Shown: positions 12,240 through 24,724, counted from the first letter of the stretch. The stretch: DNA of 64,000 bases from Adiantum capillus-veneris (GCA_014529385.2 CM043950.1:67090935-67154934), one strand, 5' to 3'. The notes: a model not told the origin generated them from the letters alone. Translations and numbers: made by a program.

Positions 12240-15200
12240 AATATAATGATATAGAGTGGACAAGTGGTGAGTCCTGAGACCAAGCCACTCATGCTACTAG
12301 GGATAATAGGTTGGACAAGTGGTGGACCTTGAATGTAAACCCCCCATGTACAAAGTATCAGGGGTTTTGGGTATTTCAATGGACTCTAGCATCTTGGAAA
12401 CATGGTGGAGCTTACTTCTCTCCATGTTTCAATGGAGTCTATCTTGGATAAATGGTGGAGCATCATTCTCTCCATGTTTCAATGGAGCCTAGCTTGGACA
12501 AGTGGTGCACGTTTGTTTCTCTCTATGTTTGAACAGATTTAGCTTGGACAAGTGGTGGACCTTGGAACAAAATCCCCATGTAAAACATATCATGGACATT
12601 ACAAGTGGTGAGAAAAAATACCATTCAATATATAACCTTATAGGTTGGAAAAGTGGTGGACCTTAACACCCAATTATTATTAATATAATGACATAGAGTG
12701 GACAAGTGGTGAATCTTGCGACCAAACCTACTAGGAAAAGTACGTTGGACAAGTGGTGGACCTTGAATGCAAACCCCCCATGTACAAAATATTACTCATG
12801 CTACTAGGAATAATTTGGTATTAAGGTCCATGTTTCAATGGACCCTAACTTGGAAAAGTGGTGGACCTTTGTTTCTCTCTATGTTTCAATAGAATTTGCT
12901 TGGACAAGTGGTGAACCTTGGAACAAAACCCCCATGTAAAGCATGTCATGGGCATTACAAGTGGTGAGAAAAAATACCATTCAAGGTATAACCTTATAGG
13001 CTGGACAAGTGGTGGACCTTAGCACCCAATTCCTCTTATTATAATGACATATAGTGGAAAAGTGGTGGATTGTGAGACCAAACCTACTAGGGATAATAGG
13101 TTGGAGAAATGGTTGACCTTGAATGTAAATCACCGGTTTTGCGTATTTCAATGGAGCCTAGCATCTTGGAGACATGGTGGAACTTACTTCTCTCCATGTT
13201 TTAATGGAGCCTATCTAGGAGAAATGGTGGAGGTTCCTTCTCTCCATGTTTCAATGGAGCCTAGCTTGGACAAGTCGTGGACCTTTGTTTCTCTCTATGT
13301 TTGAATATGGTTAGCTTGGACAAGTGGTGGATCTTGGAATGAAACTCCCATGTAAAACATATCATGGGCATTTCAAGTGGCGAGAAAGGATACCATTTAA
13401 GATATAACCTTATAGGTTGGACAAGTGGTGGACCTTAACACAATATAATGACATAGAGTGTACAAGTGGTGAATCTTGAAACCAAACCACTCATGCTACT
13501 AGGGATAATAGGTTAAACAAGTGGTGGGCCTTGAAATAAAACCCCCTAGAGTGTTTCAATGGAGCCTAGCTTGGAAACATGGTAAAGCTTGCTTCTCTCC
13601 ATGTTTCAATGCAGCCTATCTTGGATAAATGGTGCAGCATCATTCTCTCCATGTTTCAATGGAGCCTAGCTTGGACAAGTGGTGGACCTTTGTTTCTCTC
13701 TATGTTTGAATAGAGTTATCTTGGAAAAGTGGTGGACCTTGGAGCAAAAACCCCATGTAAAACATATCATGGGCATTACAAGTGGTGAGAAAAAATACCA
13801 TTCAATATATAACCTTATAGGTTGGACAAGTGGTGGACCTTAACACCCAATTATTCTTAATATAATGACATAGAGTGGATAAGTGGTGAAATTGGGACCA
13901 AACCTACTAGGGAAATAGGTTGGACAAGTGGTGGACCTTGAATGTAAACGCCCCATGTACAAAATATCACTCATGCTACTAGAAATAATTTGGTGTTAAG
14001 GTCCATGTTTCAATGCAGCCTAGCTTGGAAAAGTGGTGGACCTTTGTTTCTCTCTATGTTTCAATAGATTTATCTTGGACAAGTGGTGTACCTTGGAACA
14101 AAACCCCCATGTAAATCATGTCATGGGCATTACAAGTGGTGAGAAAAAATACAATTCAAGCTATAACATTATAGGTTGGACAAGTGGTGGACCTTAACAC
14201 CTAATTCGTCTTAATATAATGACATAGAGTGGACAAGTGGTGAATCATGAGACCAAACCTACTAGGGATAATAGGTTGGACAAGACTTGGTGAACCTTGA
14301 ATGTAAACCCCCCATGTACAAAAAATTATGGGTATTGGGTATTTCAATGGAGCCTAGCAACTTGGAGACATGGTGGAGCTTATTTCTCTCCATGTTTCAA
14401 TGGAGCCTATCTAGGAGAAACAGTGGAGGTTCCTTCTCTCCATGTTTCAATGAGCCTATCTTGGACAAGTGGTGGACCTTGGAATGAAACCCCCATGTAA
14501 AACATATCATGGGCATTTCAAGTGGTGAGAAAGGATACTATTTAAAATATAACCTTATAGGCTGGACAAGTGGTGGACCTTAACACATATTTCTTCTTAA
14601 TATAATGACATAGAGTGTACAAGTGGTGAATCTTGAGACCAAACCACTCTTGCTACTAGGGATAATAGGTTGGACAAGTGGTGGACCTTGAATGTAAACC
14701 CCTCATGTACAAAATTATGGGTTTAGGGTATTTCAATGGAGCCTAGCTTGGAGACATGGTGGAGATTGCTTCTCTCAATGTTTCAATGGAACCTATCTTG
14801 GAGAAATGGTGGATCATCCTTCTCTCCATGTTTCAATGGAGCCTATCTTGGACAAGTGGTGGACCTTTGCTTCTCTCTATGTTTTAATGGAGTTAGCTTG
14901 GACAAGTGGTGGGTCTTGGAACAAAACCCCTTTGTAAAACATAGCATGGACATTACAAGTGATGAGGAAAAATATCATTCAAGATATAACCTTATAGGTT
15001 GGAAAAGTGGTGATGGACCTTGACAAGTGGTGAAGGATACCATTTAAGATATACCCTTATAGGTTGGACAAGTGGTGGACCTTAAACCCAGTTATTCTTA
15101 ATATAATGACATAGAGTGGATAAGTGGTGAATCTTAAGACCAAATCACTCATGCTACTAGGTATAATACGTTAGAGAAGTGGTAGACCTTGAATGTAAAC

Positions 15201-16020
15201 ACCCCATGTACAAAATATCATGGTTTTAGGGTGTTTCAATGGAGCCTAGAATCTCGGAGACATGGTAGATCTTGATTCTTTCCATGTTTGAATGGCACCT
15301 ATCTTGGAAAAATGATGGAGGTTACTTCTCTCCATACTTCAACGGAGCCTAGCTTTGACAAGTGGTGAACCTTTGCTTCTCTCTATGTTTGAATAGAGTT
15401 AGCTTGGACAAGTGGTGGACCTTTGCTTCTCTCTATGTTTGAATAGAGTTAGCTTGGACAAGTGGTGGACCTTGGAATGAAACCCCCGTGTAAAACATAT
15501 CATGGGCATTTCAAGTGGTGAGAAAGGATACCATTTAAGATATAACCTTATAGGTTGGACAAGTGGTGGACCTTAATACATAGTTCTTCTTAATATAATG
15601 ACATAGAGTGTACAAGTGGTGTATCTTGAGACCAAACCACTCGTGCTACTAGGGATCCTAGCTTGGACAAGTGGTGGACCTTGGAAAAAAGTCCCCCTGT
15701 ACAACATAGCTGAGTTTTTTCATGTTTTAATGGAAGAGAGATTCGACAAATGGTGGAGCTTGCTTATCTCCATGTGGATTTTAGAACTAGCTTGGACAAG
15801 TGGTGGAGCTTTGCTTTTTTACTCTTCATAATACAATGATGTATAGGTTGGTTACATGGTGAATCTTAAGGCCAAACCTCCCATCTTACTAGAGATGATA
15901 GGTTGGACAAGTGGTCAACCTTCTATCATTTCTCCATGCCTATAATTAGACAATTAGTAGAACTAGCATCTTTCTATGTTGTCTAGAGCTGAGCTTGGAC
16001 AAGTAGTGGACCTTGCTACT
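12240..16020 (+). repeat. satellite block 2, forward orientation
   Basis: Array with the TTGGACAAGTGGTGGACC core and larger units of about 350-500 bp. The landmark CTACTAGGGATAATAGGTTGGA recurs near 12292, 13090, 13495, 13910, 14263 and 14655. Units also carry CATGTTTCAATGGAGCCTA and ATATAACCTTATAGGTTGG. Spacing is irregular, so this block is older or more rearranged than the 34-38 kb array. Confidence 0.92.
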
Positions 16021-16029
16021 CTCTTCCCT

Positions 16030-16800
16030 TGGATTATTAGTTTGAAGACTCATTATATATACTTGCTTAGATCTATATAATTACTCATTAGTTAGGTTAC
16101 AAGTGGGTATGTAATTTGTTAGCCTCAAGGGACTTTGAATATTGAATAGTAAGAAAGTCAAGTGCTGGTTTGAAGATCTTTTGCTTATCTAAACTAGACT
16201 CTAACTCAATAATAAGTTTCATAAGTTCCACGAATTGTCCTATCTAGGCTCCAAAAGAGTCTTAATTGGTTTGTGCTAGATTCTAACTTCCTTGATGGGG
16301 TAGAATCCTAGAAAAATGAGGCACTATAAGTTTTACCTTAGCTCAAATGGATTTTTCACTTAAACTCGACTGCAATTTGGCTATCTAGTCTTTGTCTCGA
16401 TGGAGTTTAACACTAGATACATAGTAGTGATATTTAAGCTTCATGTCTCTTCACTTGATCGAGATATGAGACCATACTTTCAAGGTCACCACTTGTCTTA
16501 CCTAAAGACCAATGTGAGACATGGGAGCAAGAAAGCCATCCGATATTGTTTTAAGGACTATTACATAGGCAATCAATAACTTAAGTAAAGCAAAAAGACT
16601 TGGATCTTTCACAATTAATAACTTAAGTAAAGCCAAAAAGACTTGGATCTTTGACAGTTTTTTTCAAACTAAAAAAGCACAATCTCATGCTAACAAAACT
16701 ATAAATCACAATTGAAAGGTTTGAACAAGAAAAAGATCAACAATCTTAATAAGAAGGATACTTTTCATTTCATTTGATGATTACAAACTAAAATAAAGTC
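16030..16800. other. spacer where satellite orientation changes
   Basis: AT-rich sequence without a gene. Forward cores stop near 16.0 kb and a reversed core-like GGTCACCACTTGTCTTACC appears near 16490, so the orientation switch falls here. A direct repeat CAATTAATAACTTAAGTAAAGC occurs at about 16611 (close variant near 16570). Confidence 0.5.
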
Positions 16801-17004
16801 TCTCAAGAAATTGATAAACAAAAAATGTAGGTGACTGCTTCATTATTTTGAGCAAAAATATCAAAATCTCTATTGATTGAGCTCCATCTAGTAGTATCCT
16901 TTGTAAGATCCTGCAAGAAGGAATAAAAAGAAAGATTTGTTAGATACCATGCACATGAGTGTTCAAGCATGTGTATCAAGAATATATGACATGTCACTAG
17001 TACC

Positions 17005-18203
17005 TTAGGGTTGCTTTCTATCCAGCCTTAGAAGATTGTTCTCAGCTTTCACCTTATTTATATAAGCCTTTGCTGTGGTTGCCTTCAAAACTCCTTTTGT
17101 GTTACAACCCAATTGCCTAGCTAAAGTGGTCAATTGTGACGCCTTCATGCTTTCAATGGGTGTACGCTCCTTTGCCAAGATCTCTTGTATTTGGGCTCTT
17201 CTCATTTCATTGCGGTGGCTTGTGTCACTTGCATCTTCAATGATAGTTTCATCTCTGTCACCTTTTGCAGGTGGTATTCTTCTTGTAAAGAACACCTTAG
17301 CTGACCAAACATCATTTTTCTGCTTCCAATACTCCATGATTTGTTTGTATTCACTATCATTTGTCACTATAGGTTGTCCATAACGATTAGAAGCAATTAA
17401 ATCACGCACATCCCTTCTCTCATCAAGCTGAATCAAGTATGGCAGTAGCTCCTCCAAGAGCATATTGTCAACCATCTTCTCAGCATCAAATTGTGGTGGA
17501 AAAATGCAATTGTTTGCTGGTGAAATACATCCCTTGTAAGGAGAGTCATCAATAAGCACTGTTCTTTGTGGATCACATTCAAACCCCATGGCAATTTTGG
17601 CTAGAGGCTTGAACATTGCCTCAACGTTTGGATTGTCGGGTCTAAACAATTTTTGAGTTTGAGCGGTGTAGCAAACATCTTGCGACCAAATTGCAAAGAA
17701 AGGCAATGTATCCTCAGCTAAGTTGTTTAGTGCTGCAAGGATTTGATACACATTATTCCTAGTAGCTGTCGACCAAATTGCAACATTAAACCTTTGTAAA
17801 ATAGTCTTCAAGAATTGGATGCAACCTGGCCTGAGTATAATATATCTTTTTGAATCCATTTGCACTGAGTTGTGGTGTGAGGATGGTTGAGGGGAACGTT
17901 TCAACAATAGACCATTTAAATCCAATATAATTGTAAGCATGGATTTCTCAACATCTACGCTACATGACGTAGTACCAATTGGCAATAGCTCGTGAGTGGA
18001 CTTTTCAGTCTCTTTTGATGTATGTTGCATTTTTGAAGCATCGATTTCTTGGTTCTCATTATTGGAAGCTTGCTCAAGTTGCACAACACTAGACTCTAGT
18101 ATAGAAATATCATCCATCTTGGGCACTTTAGAAACCATAGAATCTATGGATTCTATAGTTGTTGACTGAACCATAGGAGCATTATCCATCCCAGTTTGTG
18201 AAT
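17005..18203 (-). CDS. FCP1/NIF-like HAD protein with SAP-like tail
   Basis: The open exon begins at 18203 after a TTTTCTTAG acceptor (phase 1); the first ATG in it is at 18189 and the stop TAA is at 17005-17007. That gives about 395 residues. An acidic, Ser-rich N-terminus of about 85 residues precedes the HAD core: ILDLNGLLLKR (motif I), ILRPGCIQFLKTIL, VAIWSTATRNNV (motif II), VLIDDSPYKG (motif IV) and a C-terminal helix ELLPYLIQL. The second motif I Asp is Asn, predicting loss of the general acid/base; a pseudophosphatase or binding role is possible. Near the C-terminus, SMKASQLTTLARQLGCNTKG looks like a SAP DNA-binding motif. A 3' UTR intron is possible, since TTCTTGCAG at about 16914 forms a good acceptor. 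Satellite relics lie upstream. Confidence 0.8.
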
Positions 18204-18449
18204 CTAAGAAAACACACACACAAATGGTATCTCAAAACCACTAGAATTTTATTCACCATATTTATATGTAGAACTCCTAGTAAGAAATTTATTTAAGGTA
18301 AAGTCGTTGTTAGAATCCTTGCAACCATTTTCAGCATTCGTACACCAAACACCACTTGTCTAAAATACAATCTACTAACTCAACATTTTCCATCCTACAC
18401 TTTATTAAAGATGAGTACTTAAAGTGAAAACTAAAAGCCACCCTTGTTG

Positions 18450-18640
18450 AGGAAACATGGATACAAGGTCCACCAAATGTCCAACCTAGACTACAAGAAA
18501 ATAATTAGAGATTTGGCTTAGATTTGGATTCAAAGGCCACCACTTATTCAAGTAAGATAACTCCACTTGTTTAAGACAGTAATGTTTGAAGCCCCACCAC
18601 TTGTCCAACCTAGACATTGATTAAATTTTGGTAAGATTTA
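18450..18640 (-). repeat. satellite relic
   Basis: Scattered reversed cores (AAGGTCCACCAAATGTCCAA; GCCCCACCACTTGTCCAACC) between the SET exon and the FCP1-like exon. Confidence 0.6.
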
Positions 18641-18845
18641 TCACAAATCTAGAGTAGAATCAAGATTCTATGGCCAAGGTAGTCAAATATGTTAGACAAC
18701 ACACAAAGCATAAGAGCACTCTAGATTCTCGTTGAGCATAAACTAAACAATAATCAAATGTTATATTCACTTGAGATTTCATCCATGAAAAATGAAAATG
18801 ATGCATGTACTTGAGATTTCCATCCATGTACAATACTTTACAATG

Positions 18846-19402
18846 TCAAGTAAAGTTATAGTCAGCAAACAACTCTTCTCCTGCTTCAACTTGACAAATA
18901 GTCTCAATGCATACATGGCCATATTCTTCTGACTTGATGTGTGAAGAGGTGCATTTATGCCAAGGTGGAAAATTTGGATCAAATGTATAGCGTACGTTGG
19001 GACAGACATTTGTACTGTGAGAACTATTTATATAGCCCGACACGTTTCCTTCTTCTACACAACCAATAATGTATGATTGATCTTCCTCTTCTTCTATGTT
19101 TGGATCCTCTAGAAGAGAATATTTATAAGCTCTTGGAAATATTTTGCATATCTTTTTCCAGTCTTGAAATCTATACTTATGCCCTCCATAGTTTAGAATA
19201 GTCAAACCACTTTCCAGGGTAGTATGCACAAATAGCCCATAACCAGCTCCTTCAATACATGAAAGTCGCACTTCAAAATCCACACCGTTAATATGGAAAA
19301 TTACATCTTTGGGAATAGGAAAAGTTGGTGTCCCAAAAGGATCTTCATGCCAATCATAGTGTGAAATACATCTAGTTTTTATATCACTTAACTCCTTTGT
19401 GT
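18846..19402 (-). CDS. SET-domain terminal exon
   Basis: Exon 3 of the ParB-like/SET gene. It starts at 19402 after TTTTTGCAG and joins in frame to the donor at 22000 (C plus AC makes a His codon). It encodes about 185 residues ending in TGA at 18846-18848. SET landmarks: GAGYGLFVHTTL near the start (the GxG strand), GYINSSHSTNVCPNVRY in the place of the NHSxxPN pseudoknot, and AGEELFADYNF at the end (GEELxxDY). SET domains transfer methyl groups from AdoMet to lysine, often of histones. Here the NHSCxPN motif is altered (NSSHSTNVCPN) and no post-SET cysteine cluster follows the stop, so substrate and activity are open. Confidence 0.78.
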
Positions 19403-22000
19403 CTGCAAAAAGAAGAAAATATTATGCATAAAATAATGACAATATCAAAGAAAGATATCATTATTTTATAGTCCAATAGGTCCATTGTATGGAAGACTTA
19501 GAGTGCCTCTTACATGGTGCCTCCAAGGTTTCCAAAAAATAAAATCATTGGAAAAAAAAGGCCACTGTGTCTCCAATCTATTGCCCATTTGAAGCATAGA
19601 GAGAACCAAGGTCCACCACTTGTCCAAGCTAGACATGGAGCATTGACACAAGATCCAACACTTATCCAAGAACCCTATAGTATATGTGGTAACATGGGAT
19701 GCATTGATGCAACAAAAGTAGTCTAGCCTCCTCATCCATCTCTTTTTTCTTGTAGCCTAGAGGGATTAGTTTCAAGGTCTATCACTAGTCAAAAACTACA
19801 CATAGAACATTGATACAAGGTTCCACCACATGTGAAACCTATCATCTCTAGTAGCATGGATGGTTTGATATCAAGGTTCATCGCGTGTCCTACCTATACT
19901 CTATTGTAGCATATAGATTCTGGTTTGGTGGTACTACACTTGTCCAAACTTGGCTTGTTGTTGATATCTGGAGGTAATCAAGGGTCCTCCACTTGTCCAA
20001 GTTAGGCATATAAAACAATTGCAAGGTCCACCATGTGTACAACATATGATTGATTATAGCATGCATGGTCTTATTTCATGGGCAACCATCTTCTCTCCAA
20101 CATGTGTCCAACCTCGGCTCCATTGAAGCATGGAGAGAAGCAAGGTCCACCACTTATCAAAGCTATTATTTTCTCCCAGTGCTTTCAAAACCCATAATAC
20201 GTTGTACATGGGGGGGGGGGGGGATTCTTGTTTCAAGGTCCACCCCTTGGCTAAGATTGGATCCATTGAAACATAAAGAGAAGCAAGCTCTACCATTTGT
20301 CCAAGCTAGGAGCCATTGAAACATGAAAACCCCATAATATGTTGTATACGGGGGGTGTTTTTCAAGGTCTACCACTTGTCTAAGCTATGGTCCATTGGAA
20401 CATGGAGAGAAGCAAAGCTCCACCACTTTTCTAAGCTAGGATCCATTGAAACATGGAGAGAAGCAAGCTCCATTGTTTGTCTAAGCTAGGCTCCATTGGA
20501 ACATGGAGAAAACAAGCTCCACCACTTGCCTATTATTGCATAGAGATTCTGGTTTGAAGGTCCACCACTTGTCCAACCTTGCCTTCATGTATGGAGATAA
20601 TCAAGAGTGCAATGCTTCTCTAAGCTAGGGACATAAAAGAGTTTCAAGGTCCACTACATATACGATCTATGATGGGTTGTAGCATGGGAGGTTTCATTTT
20701 AAGGTTGACCACTTCTCCAGCTCCGCTTGTCCAACCTCAGATCCATTGAAGAATGGAGAATAAAGGTGTACCAACTCTCCAAAATAGGCAAGACAATCTC
20801 TATAAAACCCATGAATTGTTAATATATGCTATGCTGTGGAGTTTTGTTTGAAGTTCCACTCCTTATCCAAGCTACAATCCATTGAAGCATGGAACTAAGT
20901 AAGATATATCTCTAGTCCAAGATAGGATCCATTGAAACATAGAGAGAATCAAGGTCCACCACTTGTCCAAGCTATGCATGGGTAATTGATATAAGGACCA
21001 CTACGTTTTCACCTATACTATGCTCTATCATGGATGGTTTCATATCCCACCAATTTTCCAACCTATTTAGTAGGTTGTATTATGGGGGTTTGGTTTCAAG
21101 GTACTTCACTTGTCTAAGGTGGGTTCCATTGAACCATGGAGAGAAACAATGTCTACCACTTGTCCGAAATATGCTCCTTTAAAACATAAAAACAAGGTCC
21201 ACCACTTGTCCAAGCTAAAGTTTCTCTCCATTGAAGCATGGAGAGAAACAAGGTCTACCACCTGTCCAAAATATGCTCCATTGAAACATAAAAGCAAGGT
21301 CCACCACTTGTCCAAGCTAATATAACAAATGGGTGTTGGTTACAAGGTGTACCACACTTGTCTAAACTAGTCTTCATGCAAGGTCTACCACATGTCCAAG
21401 CTATATGAGCTTGTTTTGAAGGTCTACCACACCTCTTGAAATTAGGATCCATGTAAGGTCCACCTTTTGTCAAGCTATGCATTTAATGAGTACTAAAACT
21501 AAGTAAATTGCAGTACTTAAATACCTTTCCAAGCTCATTAAGATTTTGGTCTCTAAGGCCGGCCACCACCACATGTCTAATCTATGCTCTAATTGATTAC
21601 TTATGCTAGTTCTCAAAGTCCAAACATAAGCTCCCTTCTAGCAAGGTTAGTTTAAATTTAGGCTCCAGCACCTGTCTAAGCTAGGTTCAATTTATGAAGC
21701 ATCACCATTTAACCATGCTACGATCTAATGTATCATATCAAGGGGGTATTGATAAAAGGTCCAAAACTTATTGAGTTCAAGCTCTTAAGTAATTAAGTCT
21801 TTGTGAGTATTAAATGTTATAGTTTTAGTCTACAGATCCACCATTCAAAAACTCAAGTAATTTACTATTTACATTCAAACCTTGAATGCTTGAGATAAAA
21901 AATACAAACTCAATCAATACTATATAAAGCAAAATCTAACATTAAGAGTATCAAATCAGTAACAAGAAACACTAACATGCACAAGAAACTCAAAACATAC
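19403..22000 (-). other. 2.6-kb intron filled with satellite
   Basis: Bounded by a GTATGT donor (22000 downward) and a TTTTTGCAG acceptor (ending 19403). Most of 19590-21480 is reversed satellite (GGTCCACCACTTGTCCAAGC cores). The splice call rests on consensus sites and matching phase, not on transcripts. Confidence 0.65.
19590..21480 (-). repeat. satellite block 3, reversed, diverged
   Basis: Core GGTCCACCACTTGTCCAAGCTA and GAAACATGGAGAGAAGCAAG recur with irregular spacing. A run of 14 G at 20210-20223 lies inside. Confidence 0.88.
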
Positions 22001-23380
22001 GTGTCTCCATTTCCAAAAAGTCCTCCATTGACAGAGGATGGTGTTGTTGTTGTTCTTCTTCTCTTTGTGGAGAGCACTCCTCTGTAACAGGCACAATGTC
22101 GCCTGATTGCGAAGTGGATTGTTGAAGTCCAGCCCATTTTTCTATATCTTCATGAGACTTAACAAAGTCTAGCAGCATGGTCTCCACGCTTTTTGCCTCC
22201 TCCACACTATCAATTAAGCAGATAACTTCTTTTTTCTGTTGTATTCCTTCTTGTGCAACCAAGGAGCCATCACCAAAAACATCAACAAGCTTGCGGTCTT
22301 CAAAACAATATGTACGAATGTAGTGCTTGACCAAAGCTCTTTTTTTGGCCTCCAAATATTGCAAATCTGACATATCGTTATCTGCTACTTGAAGAAGAGA
22401 ACAATCAATTGGCATGGGATGTTCCTCTGATCTTCTTCTCAGGTCTTCAAATGCATTGCCTTGTCCCAAGAAGGCAATAACTGTTAGGAATTGAATTGCT
22501 CCTTTGCAAGGAGCTGATGGAAAGTGATGCAATGCACCACAACAATGGTAGCTCAGATTATCTCCCATGGCGTGAAAGGCACATTGCAATTTTGTGAAGT
22601 TAGTGAAATCCACAAATGCAAGAAAGACAAATCCAGGATCTGTTGACCCTCCAGCAATAGCCAAGATCCCATCCAAAGCATTGTTAAATGTCTCCTCACT
22701 CCACTTCAAATTGCCTCCAACGTTTTTTGTCATATCTAAAACACATAAGCCAATAGGCACTTTATTATTGAAGTGGCGCATCAAGTAGAGATTGCCTTCC
22801 ATTTGTAGGCTCACCACATAGATTGACCATGGCAAATCTCTAGGCTCAGTTTTCTCCTTTTGAAGGTGAATTGCCCATTGCATGTATTTTATTGCTCCAT
22901 CTGGAAAAGCCATTTTCTTTGTTCCACGCGTCAAACTAGATCTGATCCATTCCTCGCATAGCATTAAAATTGTTTTATAAACAACATCATTGATGTTATA
23001 CATTTTGACCACCTCCTCCCAGTCTTTACATGGTGAAGACTCATTCAAATTGTTGAAGCCTTCAAGAAGTGCATCTTGAATCAATTTGTCTTGCTTCAAC
23101 TGCTTGATTCGATCATACATGTCAGTTGCATCACCATCCTTTGCACTCTTTGACAGTAAAATCTTCTCATCTCTAATCTCTTCTTGAATAGTCTTTACCT
23201 CTGATTCCTCAAGGCCACAAAGGTATCTAAATACAGTTGTTGGGGGTTTCTTATTCTCCTCTTCTAGATTTTCAATGATTTTATCCAGCAATCATAAACT
23301 AAATCAGAGTACGTGACCATGTGTGCCTGTTTAGCAATCCAACTTGCTGCTGCACTCATTCTTGCCAATCGAAGAAAAGC
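22001..23380 (-). CDS. middle exon: degenerate amino-methyltransferase-like region
   Basis: Exon 2 of the ParB-like/SET gene: acceptor TTTCTTTTTAG (exon start 23380), donor GTATGT (exon end 22001). The entry frame (AFLRLARMSAAASW) runs about 30 codons, then must shift by one base at 23291-23297 to enter the 430-codon frame that carries the rest. Key part: IGLCVLDMTKNVGGNLKWS, EETFNNALDGIL, FVFLAFVDF. This layout resembles N6/N4 amino-methyltransferases, in which a DPPYN-type catalytic loop precedes such a segment. Here that loop reads DMTKN, so catalysis would be lost. The family call is tentative. The N-terminal third is charged and probably helical; the C-terminus is Gln/Glu-rich. The shift sits in a short T run and may be a consensus error. 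Confidence 0.6.
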
Positions 23381-23464
23381 CTAAAAAGAAATAGAGAAAT
23401 AATTAAACTATTGAGCAAGATTTGTTAATTAAACACTATCAAAAAGACAAAGAAAATAACTTAC
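23381..23464 (-). other. 84-base intron of ParB-like/SET gene
   Basis: GTAAGT at the 5' end and TTTCTTTTTAG at the 3' end, AT-rich, phase 0 (GAT then GCT). The size and composition are typical of plant introns. Confidence 0.75.
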
Positions 23465-24657
23465 ATCCCATCCGGCACGAGATGCATGTCCCTCTGCAAT
23501 TCCACTTGCTGCCTTTGGTGGTCGTCCTGAGAAGATCCATTGACTCCGTAAATGTCTCAATATTTGGCTGTAAGGTTGCTTGACATACAATGCCTGAGCC
23601 TCCTCATTTGCAATGGCAGATATAGCAGTTGCAACAAATGGAGGAGCATTCACAACAATGCGAGCCTTTCTAAATTTATACACGCTAATCAGTCTTTCAA
23701 AGATCTCTTTGTTGTTTTGTTCATTGTGAAGCAAAACTTTTGCAGCATAGATTGAATGCTGCCCATCAAGAATCCAATAATGATAATCTTTAATTTTTTG
23801 CTCCTCTACCTCTTCTACTGCCAAAGGAGTCCCCTTCTTTGATTTTGCATTTCGAACAGGCATCAAATATGCACATGCTGCAGGCTTGGTCGTACTCCGT
23901 GAAAATCCAAATAACACACTTTCAGCGTGTTTTTTATCCATAATACGTGCATTATAGTGATCAGGAGCAAGCCAACAATTTTGAATAGGGATATCAAATT
24001 CCCTATATTGGAAAGGAAAATAATTTATGTACTTATTCATTCCACCTGTATCTTTTTCTTGTCCTTTCATGGCCTCAGCTTCTAAAACATCTGGATCCAC
24101 AATTCTCATCTTTGACATTGAACCCTCTGTTGATGAGGATGCCAAAGATGCCTTGTCTACATCCAAAATGGAACTAGTTCGCTTAGCTTCTACTTTCTGC
24201 ACTTTTGCTTGCTTCTTTGTGGATGGTGGTCGTGAAGCTTTCACCTTTTTTCGTTGTAGTGTGGCAATGATGGAGCTTTGAAGTTGATCTGCTGTGATAT
24301 TTGGATTTGATTCTGCAAACTTCCATCCTCGAGAAAACATTGTCTCTTCTTTGTTTCTAGACATGCGCTCCAATGCATATGCTCCTGGAGATAGTTGAAA
24401 TTCTAGATTCATTGGAACTAGAATGTCAATGCATTCCACCTCTGGATGACTATCAACTACAGAGACAGATGCTTCCACAACTTGTCCAACATCTTCAAAC
24501 AAGCTGTCATTCTCCTTTTTGGCAATAAATAGATGCACCTTATGAAATTGTGCACCCTCTATACCATGTATGTCCAAATACCATTTCCTAAGATCATTGC
24601 AAGTATAGTCAACTGAGACAGCAACCCTTGCAACCTGTTTTTTTGGAGCCATCTTTC
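23465..24657 (-). CDS. ParB/sulfiredoxin-like N-terminal exon
   Basis: Exon 1 of the coding region. TTTGTTTCAG ends at 24658, so a 5' intron is likely; the first good ATG is at 24652 (MAPKKQ), giving 396 codons to a GTAAGT donor at 23464. Residues about 1-110 form a globular-looking N-terminus. Residues 135-205 are Lys/Ser-rich and probably disordered. Residues about 220-310 resemble a ParB/Srx fold: WLAPDHYNARIMDKKHAESV followed by HYWILDGQHSIYAAKVL (DGQHS at 296-300, the site of the conserved DGxHR-type motif). ParB-like domains bind or hydrolyse nucleotides and bind DNA; in bacteria they occur fused to DNA methyltransferases. The substitution of Ser for Arg in DGQHR is notable. Confidence 0.62.
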
Positions 24658-24724
24658 CTGAAACAAAAAAAACCAAATGTTATTTTAACATATACTTTTT
24701 TGTAATGGATTAAGTTTGTGTGAA

